Shown one piece after another: positions 1-13,110 of a stretch of 64,000 bases of DNA (position 1 is its first letter; every line of letters begins with the position of its first letter). The notes beneath the pieces were generated by a model. It was given only the letters and a program-made list of their open reading frames with translations. It was not told the DNA's origin and did not search any database. Source of the stretch: Puffinus mauretanicus. Lineage: Eukaryota; Chordata; Aves; Procellariiformes; Procellariidae. The translations under genes and the position numbers were made by a program. Where the stretch lies: positions 1 through 64,000 of the forward strand of contig JAJKFH010001977.1 of assembly GCA_023333565.1 (NCBI GenBank), given 5' to 3'.

Positions 1-396
1 CCTCCTAGTCCAAGGACAGCCCCCGTGCCTACTGACTGAGCTAGGTACACAAGATGGGAGGGAACATGATCAGGACAGCCAGCCCAGCTGGCTAATGGGA
101 TATTCCATACCATGTGACGTCATGCTCAGTATATGAAGGATAGGCGTGATCCAGGAAGTACCGATCGCTACTTGGTTGTCGGTCAGCGCGGGTGGTGAGC
201 AATTGCATTGTGCATCACTCATTTTGTATATTCTATCATTATTTATCCCTTTTCTGTTCTATTAAACTGTCTTTATCTCAACCCTCGAGTTTTTCTCACT
301 CTTACCCTTCCGATTCTCTCCCCGTCCCGCTGGGGGTGGGGGGAGTGAGTGAGCGGCTGCGTGGTATTTGGCTGCCTGCCAGGTTAAACCACGACA
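1..396 (+). mobile_element. 3' part of an avian class-II (ERVK-like) endogenous retrovirus LTR
   Basis: The stretch is laid out like a retroviral U3-R-U5. It has a perfect CRE (TGACGTCA, 115-122), a TATA-like element near 130-137, an ATTAAA poly(A) signal at 261-266, a T/C-rich U5 and a terminal CA at 395-396 preceded by GGTTAAACCACGA. This end resembles LTR ends I know from avian ERVK-type elements. No tRNA primer-binding site follows position 396, and UCHL5 intron sequence resumes, so this is a solo LTR or the 3' LTR of a provirus extending off the left edge. The 5' end and target-site duplication are outside the window. It lies antisense to UCHL5, between exon 6 and the next exon off the edge. 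Confidence 0.8.
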
Positions 397-468
397 AACC
401 TTTAACCAATTTGTTGCCATAAGCTATTGTTAAAGTGAAGGATGTTCAGAAAAAATATAAAGTATTAC

Positions 469-599
469 CTAAATCAATTGGTCCTTCCCTTAAGCCATCT
501 AGTTCATATAGCCGTCCATTAACAGGAACATAGCTTACAAAGTGAAATGCATCTTCTTCTTTTGCTGAAGACTTTGCATCAAATTCAAACATCTGTTGT
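469..599 (-). CDS. UCHL5: UCHL5 coding exon 6, carrying the catalytic His and Asp
   Basis: Encodes [20 protein letters not shown] and then [20 protein letters not shown]. His166 and Asp181 complete the triad. Donor GTAATA lies at 468-463. The LTR begins only 72 bp into the following intron. Confidence 0.97.
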
Positions 600-3500
600 C
601 TGCAAAGATAATTTTACAAAAGATCTGAGATTAAAAAGAATTTGCTCAAATTTTGCCTAGATTTAAAACATGCGTTACCTGGCAAAACTGTTGTGAACTT
701 GCCGAATCACTTCTGAGTTGCTTAGTGCCAAACCTTTCATCTAAAAGTAAGTAACAAAATTAAATTGTAAGCCAACGTAGATATAACACTATAATACTTA
801 AAATACAGAAAGTAGTAGGCACTTACCGCAGCATCAAAACTTTGTGAAAATTCTTTAAATTCTGACAAAGTGTCTCCTAGATGGATATCTTGATGAGCAC
901 AATTTAATAGCACACTTACTATGGCTTGAGTAGCACAAGCATTATTAATTACCTAGAAAAAAGCGTTGAGAATTTGTTCAGTACTGGTGATAAAAATTTA
1001 ATTTAAGCTAGACAACATTTTTCAAACAGACACTTTCTAGGCTGATTCACATTAGAGCTTCACTTTAAAACAGGCAGCAAATCTAGTTTGAGCAGTCACA
1101 GAAAAGCCTTTGCCATAAGAGACTAATAAAATGAACACTGGATGGCTGTCACATACAATTCATTGATAAAACTGATATTTCGCACCTCTACTTAGAAACT
1201 CTGTCATTCTACTGCCTCACCACCTCCCTGAAGTGATTAATAAAGGACATAGAAGAAATATAGGAATCCTCTGAACTCAGTGGAAAAACAAATATAGTAC
1301 TATTCAAAGCAAGCTGCCCAAATTACATTATTGTATCTATGGTTTTTAAAAAAAAAGTCAACTCTCCCAAAGAGGATGTCCTTCAAATAATCAGAATTCC
1401 TACCAGGAGTAGGAGCTCAAAAAAATATTAATTTGGGGCAATAAAGTACTTTATGGAACCCAGAATTTTTATAAAAAGGTTGCATTGGGACAAAAAATTT
1501 CAAATATTCTAAGGATAAACTAATAAAATTTAGAGGTGTTCCATGATATAAAGATTTTTTTAAAGATGGTTTGCTGAATAATAAGCCATATGAAATTTTA
1601 GATTTTTCACTTGTTTCTTAATTTATAATATACCTATCCTTTTCAACCTAACATTTAAGTTACTAGTTTGTGTGACACTGTTCCTTAGACTTAAGTGTTA
1701 AATATTCCATTTTTAGAAAATATAAACAAACCCCTTTATTATACAGCCATGTCTTTAATGTTGCTTAGTAATACCCAAACTACAGTATTTAAAGAAAGGG
1801 ACTACAAGGATTATTAAATATAATCTGAGATTTAATTAAAAGCACAGTAATCCAATGGTATAAGGCCATAACACAAGAAAGACTTCATATTAGCAGTTTT
1901 TTCTCAGTGAGCTATAGGTTAGGAAAGATAATGTATCTTCAGTCTATGAGACTATTTTGCAATTGAAAATGCTATTTAAACCTTAGGACTGGGACAGAGG
2001 ATGTTCATTTTGTATTAAAAAAATGAAAATTAGTTCAGTGTTGTGAATGCGAAACCACTTCCAACAAGAAAGGAGAAAGAAAGAAAGAAAAAAAAGAGGA
2101 AAAACCACCAACCTGTTTTACAATCAAAGCTAATCCCTAACAAAGGAAAACCTACTACATTAATACTATAAGCCACATCATATATTCATTTTCTATACTT
2201 CAGGGTGTTCTCAGTTCAGATTAGGTCTGTATAGAGCAGATGGTAAAGCAATAATAAAGCATTTCTTAATTTAAGAAAAATAAATTGTATTTTAACTGAA
2301 AGGTAATCAAGGGAGTCAACTACACACGCAGAACAGATTACAGCAACCGAAACTCAAAGTGAACAAACCTGCAGGTACATAAGCTAAAGGCTGGAGTTCA
2401 CACAATTACAAAATAAAGGACATAGAAGGAAAATCCATCAAGGGCAGTGAAATAATGAACAGCAGCAGAAAATTTAGAAATCACAGACTATTAGAATGAC
2501 ATAATTTGAGAGAATTAATACTATAACATGGGAAAAGGAACCAAGAACTAAAGATTATCTGAGATATGACTAGACAATGGTATCAGAGACAGTTGTAAAG
2601 GTAGTACTAGGATCAAAGCAGGAAGATCCTAAGTGGATTAGAGAGGGCTAACCTGAAACAGTGGTTACAAACATTGTAATTAAGCCGACAGAGAAAGGAG
2701 AAATAAGGTAGACACCCCTATGGTGAAGAACTATTAGAACAATGCTATTACAATGAAGGGAGGGTCACTACAGCAAACTGCACTTGTTAAATGATAACTA
2801 ATACAGGACATTATAGGGAGAGACAGCACTAAGTGGTAACTATTTTTACTGAAAAAATCAAGATGGAACAATAAATTGCTCTGGCAGACGGCTAACCCAA
2901 TAATGGCTTCAAAAAAGGGAAGGGAAATTAAGAGAGATTCTATGCCTAGGGGCAAAATCAACACAGAAACTGTGTTGGACCAGCTGGATACAGAAGCTTT
3001 AAACAACAGCAAAAATAGGAGGAAAAATTAAACTCGGCAAGGAATTTGTGGTCTCATCAAATATTTGCCTTTCAACATAAATATATTTTTGTATTCCAAC
3101 TACAGTATGAGAGGAGTCTGTTTAACTATATAAGGACCAAGCTAAACAACCTTGTCTTACTGCTAGAACATAATATGCAACAGACACAGACCAGTGGCCC
3201 CCAGCTGTTGAAATGGAAATACACTATAGAACTACAAATACTCTTCAGAAAGTGAGAGGCAGGAGGTAAAGAAAAGGCAGCAAGAATAGTCCTGTAGCAG
3301 AGGAACAGAAGCAAGTGCAGGTGATACGCACAAAAAGACAGTGTGTTCCTGGATTTAGATGACACGAGAGAACTACCAAGATGGAAGAAGGAGGTACCTA
3401 GCTAGTGGTAGTTCATGGGCAGGGTGAAGAGCACAGAGTGAGGAGGAGGTCATTGCAGTACCAAACGTAGACGACTGCAAGGTTTATTTGTCACACAGGC

Positions 3501-6500
3501 ACAGCATCCTATCAACGCACACAGCCAGTCCAGCACTGCTATACACACAAGCTAGTGAGTCCTTCGAGAGAGAAATTGGTCAGGCTACCCATCTACCCTA
3601 ATTTCCAATGTATCTCTTATTTAAGGTGTCTCAGCATTGGTAGAAAACATTTTCTGCATTTAGATAGCATGACAATATATGCAGGTTGTCCCAGAAAGAT
3701 TTTTATTTTGACTTGAGGAAACTTAAGAGGATTTTCTGTATTTGTCGAGAAATCCCAACATTTGCCTGTATATTTCTGTCCAAGAAGTCCTGGCAAGATA
3801 TTTGATTGATCAATATTCAGGACTCCAACTTAAAGCAGATACCCATATTTGAAAGATTTTGCTAGCAAAGCTGTACGGTGTATTTAATAATATTCGGAAA
3901 AAAAAAATATGCAGATATATATATGCACATTAGTGAGATGATCTCAAAAAAAGAGAAAATTGCCATATCACCAAGTGAAGCTTAGCTTAAAACAGACAAA
4001 GGAAACATCTGAATAGGCTACTCTGGCACACTCTTCAATTAAGATGCATAACTTCATAAGCATGCACCTTTCCCTAAGGATCCAATCCAAGTTTCTGGAT
4101 CAACTTAAGGCTGAAGCACTTTAAGTTCTTGACTCGCATCTTCTATCTGATGGATTACGTATTTTGTTTTTCAAAAAGGCATGGACAACCCTGTGCTGCA
4201 ATTGGTAGTATAACCAGCAAATCTCTGGGATGCTTAGTAAGTGAACCCCAATGTTACAAAACAGTTGGCTTCACAAAGCTCAATGTGAAAAAGTCAGCAT
4301 TAGGACAAAGTTCCGAAATTTATTCTTGTTAAAAAACCTTACCTAATTTTATTTATTTATTTTTATTCCTTTGGAATAAAGATATAATCTTCCTGTAGTT
4401 ACATTCAATTACTGAAAATCTCTTTCTGACTTTGATTAGATGTGTTGCAAGTTCATTTTACTTCTTATAAGTTATCTCTTATCCCAAGTTTAGCTTTAAC
4501 ACAGATATCTGGTCTATCTTAATGTTACCAAACTTGAAAATGTCAAAAATTTTTTGTTTGAAATCAACTGAAGTATTGGAAATGTTAAAAAAATACATAT
4601 AACATGCTTCCATTAGTGGCACAAAGATAACTATTTTTGTTTTGTTATTAACAGTATAATTTAAAAGATCCTCGTTCTGAAGGTATATAGATTTTATTCC
4701 CAATTAATGAAGTTAATGTTTTATTATCACAATTGTAATGTTCTATCATCTCAATGCAGCATAAAATAAATACATGGCACAAAACAAAGGCATGATACCA
4801 ATACTTCAATAATAAATCCTGAAGAGGTTATTAAACTAAAAAAATTTTAGTACATAAGTCTGCAACAAGGACATTCTTTTTTGTCAAGAGACGCTTCCGC
4901 TTCTGCAGTGATCAGCACAGAATACAGCTATTCAAAACAGTGCTGAAGATAGCTGAATCCATTGAGTGGTACAATCGTGTAGCCACTGTGTGTAAAAATA
5001 ACACCAAGGGCCTACTTAAGCAACACAGAAATCAGGAAATTCAGAGTTAAGGCTGAAATTGTATCCTTAACTCACCTCATTGTGCCTAGGTATCCTAGCT
5101 CAAAGGGTATGTAAGACCATCCAGAGTTCTGTGGCCTCAAATAGAGGACCAAATCATACCTAGGCATAACAGGGAGGCCAAATTTAACATGAGTGCACAT
5201 AAAAGTGACCATTTAAAAAAAAAAAAAAATCCTTTAATATGCATGCATATTAGACAGACTTTAAAATTCAACCCCCCCACATACTCATGATTTAACTTTG
5301 AATAAGATCTAGTTGTCATTTGGAATTCAACTACAACATCACTATGAAAGTGGATATGAGCAAAATGTGAGCATGCACAAGCTTCCTATCAAAACTATGT
5401 TTCCTAATGCAATTTTAAAGATGTTTTGCTAGACACATTTTGAGAGCTGTAGCCTTTTACATCTAGCTAAAGTTTCCCCCCTCAAAAATGAAGCAATTTT
5501 TAAGATGGAACATTTAATTGAAATTGAACAGAAACGGAGCCATGCTGTAATAGCATCACTTCTTTCCCATACTAAATTGTTGTTACATATTAACAGTTAC
5601 TTAGTCTTGCTCATACAGGATTCAGAATGATATTTTAAAACTTCTCTGCACTAAAACAGATTGTACCAGATCTCTTTGGATGGTTACATTTAAAAGAAGA
5701 AAATGTATGGGAAAGGAAAGAGAGCCAAAGACTTCCTGAGGTTTTTAGGGCTCCAGTGTCATGACAGTTTTGAAGATACAGATCAACAGACCAATAATCT
5801 TAAATGTCATAAAAATTTTGCTAACCCAGAAAACAAATCTATTTGTTCTGGGGTTCCAGCCTACAAATGAACATACGGTTATTTTACTCATCACTTTTGT
5901 AATTAAACAAATCTATTTGTTCTGGGGTTCCAGCCTACAAATGAACATATGGTTATTTTACTCATCACTTTTGTAATTAAGAAAAAATAAAGAAGTCTTG
6001 ACATCTGAAAAAGATTCTTGAAAGATAACAAAACCCCACCCTCAAAGCCACCATAAAATTGGACTTAGAACATGCATAGAGAAAATAAAAAAGGCACATG
6101 AGCCCAGTTGTATGATAAATGGGAGGAGTTGCTATTTTACAATAGAGATATTTAATATTAATGCTTGTCTTCCCTTGTGCTCCTGGGTGACTCAGAAGGA
6201 TTCATAGACTGCAGTTTCAAGAAATGCAATAACCTCAGCACTACTATAAAGAAACTCCTGTTCTCTCCCACTTACCTTTTACCAGCTTTGGCCTGTACAG
6301 ACTCACTGAACAAATACATCTCATAATGTGGCAGGAGACCAGCCCAGAATATATGCACAGAGAATCTACAGAAAACTGCTGACTGATGAGCTGCACTGGC
6401 TCATGGAAGTTCAATGAGCAGCTGAGCCATTGCAAAAGAGGAACAGAACCATAAAGTCGAAAGGAGGCAGGTTGGGAGGACCAAGACATCCTGCTGTCAT

Positions 6501-9500
6501 CATCAGCAAGTCACCAGATCAGCCATTTGCTTGAGAAAACACTATCAGTCCTCAAAACATAGCTTGTCAAGTTGGATCGCTAACTAAGGCTAACTTCCTC
6601 CAATGTGAAAGTCACCAGAGCTAAACCGGTATTACAAATCCCCCCAAAATATCAAAACCAGTTTCTTTCATTTATCTGTGGACTTTTAATTTTAATTTCT
6701 TTGTGACTATTTCACTAGTTGTTTAGTCACAATATCTCAGTCCAGGCAAAACTGAACTGACATGAAACACAAGCATATATGTGTCTACAAGAAATGTTTT
6801 GATTTTGCTAAGCCGCTGCATTTGACTAACAGAAAAAGATATTCTAATTTTAAACTCTTTGCAAGTTACTTATGAAACATATATTCCATGCCATCAAGTG
6901 GCATAACCAAGTACTACTATTTTAAAATAGTGAACACTTCTAGAAGTTGCTTTCCATGCTGAAATTAATGAATTCTTAAGAGTCACTCCAGCACACTCTC
7001 CTTAAAGGCAGCAGGTGAAGGAGAGGGAAGATTAGAAAGTTCCTACACCTCCACAAAGAGGTTTCAGGCTTAAGAAAACAGTAAAATACAAATGCTTCAA
7101 AGAAAGCTACAAAATAAAGAAGACTTTTCATTGTTAGCCTTTAATTTTCTGCTTTTGTTAGCAAGTCTAACGTTACCCAAATTTTCTGATGTACATTCTG
7201 CAATCCCAACCTAAAGCTCAACAAAGCTTCTCTTAGCTACTTGCTTTTAAACACAGTGTCATGCTTCAAAAAGGGAAGTGGAGAGTGGAGGAGGGGAAAA
7301 AAAGCAAAATAACCAGAGCAAGCAGACAAATGCTTTGAAGCTTTTCAGCATCCACAAGAACAGCAATTCTGGGAGAACCTCACCTACGCACAGGAAACAA
7401 GAAAGATGAAATTCCTTGAATGAGGGTAAATCTGCCTTCATCTTAAAAAAAACCCTCTAGATTCATATCAGAGTACTTTCCTTCTGCCACATAACTACCC
7501 TTTGAGAGTTATATCAAGGATTTTCCCTGAGATACTTTGCATCAAGGCTATTCTGTAGCCACAGCCTACTGATCACTAACAGTATGTTTGATTAGGTAGA
7601 AATCACTAAACCAGTGTCTATCAGATCTATCAACCTATAAAGACATTTGGCAAACTACTGCTGATCATTGTATCATAAGAATGGTTGCACACTCTTGGAC
7701 TCAAGAGCTGCAGGAGAGGAAGAATGAAGAAAACAGTATTAAAAAAGACCAAGGAATAAAGTCATCCACAATAGCATGAAACAGTAAGGTGATTATGAAA
7801 GAAACAAATTAGAGATGATTATCTGCACAACAGAAGCACATGGACAGAGTAGCCAGGAGAGCTATAGATATACCTAATGTTTCCATTGTTTTCCATATTT
7901 CTATACTTTTAGCTAGAATTGTATGGAGACTTCTTTATATCCTGAAATTTACACACAAAACACTTCTGCATTCGTGGGGAAAAAAAAAAACAGAACAAAA
8001 AACAGAGAAACAAAAACCCAAAACCAACAACCAGTCTATACATCAGTCTTCATATAAAGCCTAATAATTTGCCCTTTGATATGAATGCTTTGTAATAAAC
8101 ACGTGTAGGGTTAACAGTTCTTGTTTGGACTGTTACATTTACCACTGTTTGAGAAGCAAGTCTTGAAAATGAGCTAAAAACATTTATTAAATACTCCTAC
8201 TTTCATTCTGGTTACTTTCTCTTGCTTTTATTGCTTGCAAAGTATATGCACAGCAGGCCGTCAAAGCTAACACAAAATTTCAGTACTACTCAGTATTTAA
8301 TAAAACGCAATGGATTACATTAGCAAAACCAATTTTTCCTGTAATTTCTAATTTAAACTCACCTTTCTAATTTAAATACTTAAAACTTTCATGCCAAAAT
8401 GGTCTGCAAACTCTTAAAGGAAAGTATTATCTTAGAGTTACGCTGCCCTGGCTGCAGAGCATTTGAGAAACACAAGAAATAAAAACTGGACCAAAATAAA
8501 CATTTCTTCCTAGAATTTGTTGAAAGTGGTTTCAAAAAAATAATTTGTTCATTCTGCTGAGAACATTTACCAAATAATTCTTTATCACACAGAAGAGTGA
8601 GTTACTCTTATAGGAGAGGGCTGACAGATAAATAATAGCTTTACTCTTCCATACTTGACGATATTTTTGTCTGACTTGACAGACCAATTTGATTTTCTTT
8701 GTTAATCATCTTTTAATACACAGTTCCTAATCTCACAGAATTTGTTAAAGTTATTTCACCTTGTAAAATGTTAATTTTTGTGTACATATTAACAAAAAGT
8801 TTATTTTTCAGTATTAAAAGTGTCATGACATATCTAAGAAAAATACTGAACTTGCCGTACCTGTTTAGCAAAAAATATTGTATCCAGTCTGGAATCCTGA
8901 ACAACAGAACCTGCTGGTTCCTCTCCAGGCTGCCACTTGAAGAGGAAAATCAGCCCATGTACTGGCCTAAAAAATAAAATTGATAGGAAAAAAATTACCT
9001 GTACTGATGAAAAATATCAAAGCCAGAAATCTCTACTATAATTTAACTGTATGCTGGTACAGTAATTCTGTTAATTATTTCTTTTTAAACATAGGGAACT
9101 GGCACTGAAATTTTCAGATGCGGTCTTTTAATTAGGCAGAACATACTTTAGGCTTCTTCCCGTATACGCTAAACAATCCCAATCTGAATTAGCATTTAGT
9201 CAGTAATTTTTGTAAATGAGGACCAGTTTTCCTGGTTACTGTAACTATTACAGTTGCACAACACTTTTTTGAATTTGTTAGTGATAAATAGCTATCAAAA
9301 CATTTGTCAATCATATACAAGAGCTGGTAATCCTTTCAGGCATAAATGAAATATTCAAAGAGGAGCTCTCATGAAACTTCGTGCTCTGAGTTATCTCTCT
9401 GAGAAGTAAGAGAAATCCAGTTTTCTCTTCTACTAAAATTGTGTCTTTTCAGACTATATGTCTTGCATAGTAAACAGCTTTTACTGCATGTTGCACTGTA

Positions 9501-12315
9501 TTTAGTATTGCCGTAAAACAAAGATTTATTAGTAAAGGAAACAATACTTACAAAATCTACAGCTACATTAAAGCAAAAACTTATTCATCATATCAACCTG
9601 AATTTAAGGTCATCCCCACAAAGATGCCACAAAAGGTTTATCTACAAAAGGTAAATAATACTGTACTGCAAAAGAAGCTTTTCCTAAGCTCTGACCAGAA
9701 GTCTGAGATGTCTTTTTAAACAGCAGGTCAACTGAGGGAATTTGAAAAATGCTACACGTTATTATATTCTTTTAACTATTAGTGTTTAAGTTAAAATATT
9801 GTACGTGTGCATGGGAAGGAAGGAAGCTGGCCATCACTTAAGACTAGTAAGATATACATCTGACAGTACAAGCAAGCAAAGCTGTTAGTTTATGAACAAA
9901 ACAGGTAATGTTCTGATGAAGGATCATATGAAGTACATAGTGCAAGCAGCAAATAAACCACATCTCAAGTAACATTTCTGCCATTCAGGTGTCACTTGTC
10001 AAATATCTTCAGTCAGACAAAAATTCTAAAACTACATCTTCTGTACTAATTGCTACATATTCCAAAAGATTAATTATACAAGCGTAGGATATCTGCACAG
10101 GAATAGAGTACGGTCTGGGTTAGACGACATTTTCCCCTTAAAATCTTCTACGTGAACACGGATAACACTTAATGCGTCACAGACAAAATGGTAAAAGAAT
10201 TAATATTGCGTAATGAGGGCAGAACTGTTCCATGTGATATCAGTCACTGTCAGTTATAACAAGACTATTTGCCTTCACATACATATGGAAGTGATTCTGC
10301 AGGAAAAACAAGTTACAAAAGTACGTAAGTACAGTAAATTAATTTATTTAAGGCAACAGATGCAATATCATGTTATGTGAGGAAGACGGGAGATAAAGCA
10401 AGGAACAGAAGTTTGTCAAAGAATTTGTCAAAGGATATAATGCAAGCCAATGACGAAATCATTGGAAATCTATTTTCACATTCTAGCTGCTATCAGCGTT
10501 TCTTTCCAAAACCATAAAATCTAGATTAAGTACCAAGGCATTAATAAAAAGTAATTTAATTGCCAGGTATTCAATTAAATCAAAATCCTAATGAACTTCT
10601 GTGGAAACTGAAGAAAAACAAACCAAACAAAAACAAAAAATCCACCACCAAAAAACCACCTGAGTTTAGTACACATTATTTCAGCGACTTCAGACAAATG
10701 TGAATAAAAACCATACAGATGAAAAGTGCCTTACTTCAATTTTTCAAAGTTCTCTGGTTCTAAACTCCATATTTCTTCAACTTGTGCTCCTCTACAACCT
10801 GAAACAAGGAAAGATAGATGTTTCTTCAACTACCCCATTTAAAAGGGACGCAGCGAGTAAAGACAGACACATGAAAGAACTATGGTAACATTTACAACTT
10901 GTATGTCCAGCTTATGGAAAAGTCTATTTACGGGCTTTAACGCATCTTCATTAAAAAACCAAACCAACCAAACAAGACAGGTCAAGAGAAATTATTTCAG
11001 GAATTCCTCCTGTGTATGGTGATGTTGTCTTTATAACACAGTTGCATTTTAAAAAGCAGCAGAGGAGATAAACATATCTTTGGTCTCATGTCCTTTGCTC
11101 AACTGAAGATAATACTGTTTTTAAAGACATTGTCAGCTAGTCCAAAGCAGAACTTAAAACACCTATCTCCAGAGAAAAACCCATGGTAGTAGACTAAAAA
11201 TACTGTAAACAATACACTCAAGCAGGACATTTGCATAAGACAGAGCCCAAAAAGTTCAAATACTTAGTATATGGAAGATTAGTTTATTAGTTAAATAGAA
11301 ACACAAAAGGAGAACCATGCTCGGACTTCACTTGCGAGAAACAGATGTGACAGAAATTATAAACCGATGTAACCTAGCATAAAGTCATTTTGCTTCTTTG
11401 GCCAAAATCCTGTGTAGACATATCTATTGTTATAACCACATAACCACAGTATTGCCAAAGACATTAAATACAATTCAACATAAAATTTAGTATTCTAAAA
11501 GCCAAAGCAGGCTACCCAGCCTACTGCCAAGCACCACAGCTCAGCTTGGACACAGTCCCTTCCCAGTCCTCTCTCCTGGCGGCTCTGTAACCGAGGCAGC
11601 TGGCACACAACCCTAACACCTACGCGGCATGTGCTTATCAAGCTCTCCGGCAGAAGCGTACGTGTGCTCTGGGCGATAGCAGGGGCACCCACCGCCCCCA
11701 AACCGGGAACACCTGGGCGGCGGCGAGGCAGCCCGACGCCGGGGCTCGGAGCCCTCACAGCTGCCCTCAGCCGAGCGGCTGGCCGCGGCCTGCGGTGAGT
11801 ACGCGTGCAGGCTGCCGGGGAAGCACGGCGCTGCAAAGCGGGAAGCGCCAGGCGCTGCGAGCACGGCCCGAGGCCGGCATAGCCGCGCAGAGGTCACGAG
11901 AGACGCGTTCATTCCCACTCGCGTCCGTTTACCGCCACACCGCCTGCTTCCACAGGAGCACGTTTCGCGACACTCCCGCACCCCTCGGCCCCGAGCCTCC
12001 CCTCTGCCGCGCCCTACGTCCCCTTCCCCGCCCGGCCGGGCCGCGGCCGGGCTCAGCACACCGGAACCCCGCGCCCCTCGCCAGGGAACCGGGCAGCGCC
12101 CCGCTGGACGCGGCGGGCGGGCCGGCCTCGCACCCGCGCGGGAACAGCCGCAGCCACCGACGGGGCTGCGGCCTCAGAGCCCCACCGCCTGCCCGGCGGC
12201 GCGACCCCGGCCCCGCTCCCGCTCCCCCCTCACCGAAGCCCTTGATGAGCTCCGTGAAGACGCCCGGGTCGCTCTCCATGAGGCACCACTCGCCAGCGCT
12301 GCTACCTCCCGACAT
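469..12315 (-). CDS. UCHL5: UCHL5 (UCH37) ubiquitin C-terminal hydrolase, coding exons 1-6; 3' end outside window
   Basis: Papain-like deubiquitinase of the UCH family, activated on the proteasome by RPN13 and held inactive in the INO80 complex; it trims ubiquitin chains. Six exons join in frame: 12315-12234, 10798-10735, 8966-8861, 952-827, 740-679 and 599-469 (571 nt, about 190 codons), all with AG/GT splice sites. The product starts [20 protein letters not shown], two residues longer than human at the N-terminus. The catalytic triad is present: Cys90 in NNACATQAI, His166 in DAFHFVSY and Asp181 in LYELDG, each offset by +2 from human 88, 164 and 179. The C-terminal RPN13-binding helix lies beyond the left edge. 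Intron 3 is about 7.9 kb. It diverges from RO60 at a shared CpG island. Identification is secure; the transcription start is not determined. Confidence 0.97.
679..740 (-). CDS. UCHL5: UCHL5 coding exon 5
   Basis: Encodes [20 protein letters not shown]; the following Arg codon is split across the junction (AG|A). Acceptor TTTTAG, donor GTAACG. This is part of the crossover-loop region of the UCH fold. Confidence 0.96.
827..952 (-). CDS. UCHL5: UCHL5 coding exon 4, carrying the catalytic Cys
   Basis: A phase-0 exon of 126 nt encoding [20 protein letters not shown] and onward to FSQSFDAA. Cys90 in NACATQ is the nucleophile. Acceptor TTTCTAG, donor GTAAGT. Confidence 0.97.
2071..2100 (+). repeat. 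GAAA-type microsatellite
   Basis: A short purine-only run with GAAA units, inside UCHL5 intron 3. Confidence 0.8.
5831..5978 (+). repeat. 74-bp perfect tandem duplication (2 copies)
   Basis: Units 5831-5904 and 5905-5978 are identical except for one transition (CATACGG versus CATATGG). The high identity points to a recent duplication. Confidence 0.93.
8861..8966 (-). CDS. UCHL5: UCHL5 coding exon 3
   Basis: Acceptor TTTTTTAG and donor GTACGG. It encodes [20 protein letters not shown] and continues to DTIFFAKQ. The conserved Gln of the FFAKQ end (Gln84 here) forms the oxyanion hole in the UCH family. Confidence 0.96.
8967..12233. other. UCHL5 introns 2 and 1
   Basis: Introns 8967-10734 and 10799-12233. 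The distal part is AT-rich with nothing recognisable. From about 11.64 kb the sequence becomes CpG-dense as it enters the promoter island. Confidence 0.85.
10735..10798 (-). CDS. UCHL5: UCHL5 coding exon 2
   Basis: Acceptor TTTCAG at 10799 and donor GTAAGG at 10734. It encodes [20 protein letters not shown], matching the ubiquitin-contacting N-terminal part of the UCH fold. Too short to stand out as an open reading frame. Confidence 0.96.
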
Positions 12316-13110
12316 GGCGGCGGCCCGCGCTCTCCCTCAGGCTCGGCGCCGGTTAACCGCCGGCCGGTTAATCTGCGAGGCCGAGGCACGCCGCTCCCTT
12401 CCCGGCAGGCCCCGCGGCCCACGCCGCGCCTGTCATCTCTATGGTGAGGCGGGGCGGGAGCAGGAAACGGCGGCGGGGATTGGATCCGGGGCAGCCGCCC
12501 GCTGCCGGCGGTGGCACCGCCCCGACCGCGGAGGGGCCGCGCGTCCGCCCTGCGGCTCCGCTCCTGTGGCGCCGGAGGGGCGGCGGGTGGAGGCAACCCC
12601 CCGCGCCGCGCCAGGAGGCGGTTCCGGCTCGGCGGCGCTGCTCCATCCGGGCACTGGGGTGCGGCCGCGGGAGGCGGGGGGCGCGGCCCCATCCGGGTCC
12701 CAGGGATGCTGTCAGGGCGCGGGCGGGGCGGGGCGGGGCTGGGCTGCGGGAGTCGCCGAGCCTCCGGCGGCCGGAGCAGGAGCCGCCCTGCCTGCCCCCC
12801 GCGCCCGGAGCCGGCTCCGCCGCCGCCCGCCGTCCCGGGTGCCCTGCCCGCCCTATTGCCCGGCGGCCCGGCAGCCGCCGCAGCTCCCCGGGGCTGCGCC
12901 ACTGCTCGGCGTCGGAGGCCGCGCTGGCCCGGGCAGGCCCTGCCCCGCGGCCCCTCCCAGGCCGCGGCCTCGCAGGCAAGTCGCGCCTCCCGGGGGAGCG
13001 CAGAGGGCGGGGGGAGCGGGCTGACCCCGGCCGGGTAGCCCGCGGCGCGGCGGGGCTGTGGGCTCCTCCTCTGCGTCAGCCCCGGCGGGAAACGGGGGGC
13101 CTCTCCGGCG
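11640..13110. promoter_or_regulatory. CpG island and bidirectional promoter of UCHL5 and RO60
   Basis: A G+C- and CpG-dense block with sharp edges against AT-rich flanks. It contains the UCHL5 start codon and presumably the noncoding first exon of RO60. Clustered GC boxes (GGGGCGGGGC type) lie near 12714-12745. A YY1-like ATGGCGGCGG lies at 12314-12323 on the plus strand, overlapping the antisense UCHL5 ATG. No TATA box is evident. The many long open frames here on both strands come from high GC content and are not genes. Confidence 0.85.
12234..12315 (-). CDS. UCHL5: UCHL5 coding exon 1
   Basis: ATG at 12315-12313, followed by codons for the [20 protein letters not shown] block, then the donor G|GTGAGG. 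The start codon lies inside the CpG island. The 5' UTR above 12315 is not delimited. Confidence 0.96.

Larger units (their letters stand above)
953..8860. other. UCHL5 intron 3 (7.9 kb)
   Basis: AT-rich and stop-dense on both strands. It holds a short GAAA microsatellite (2071-2100), a 74-bp tandem duplication (5831-5978) and scattered poly(A) tracts. I recognise no gene, RNA gene or well-preserved transposon. Open frames of 60-92 codons here lack splice context and known domains. Confidence 0.85.
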
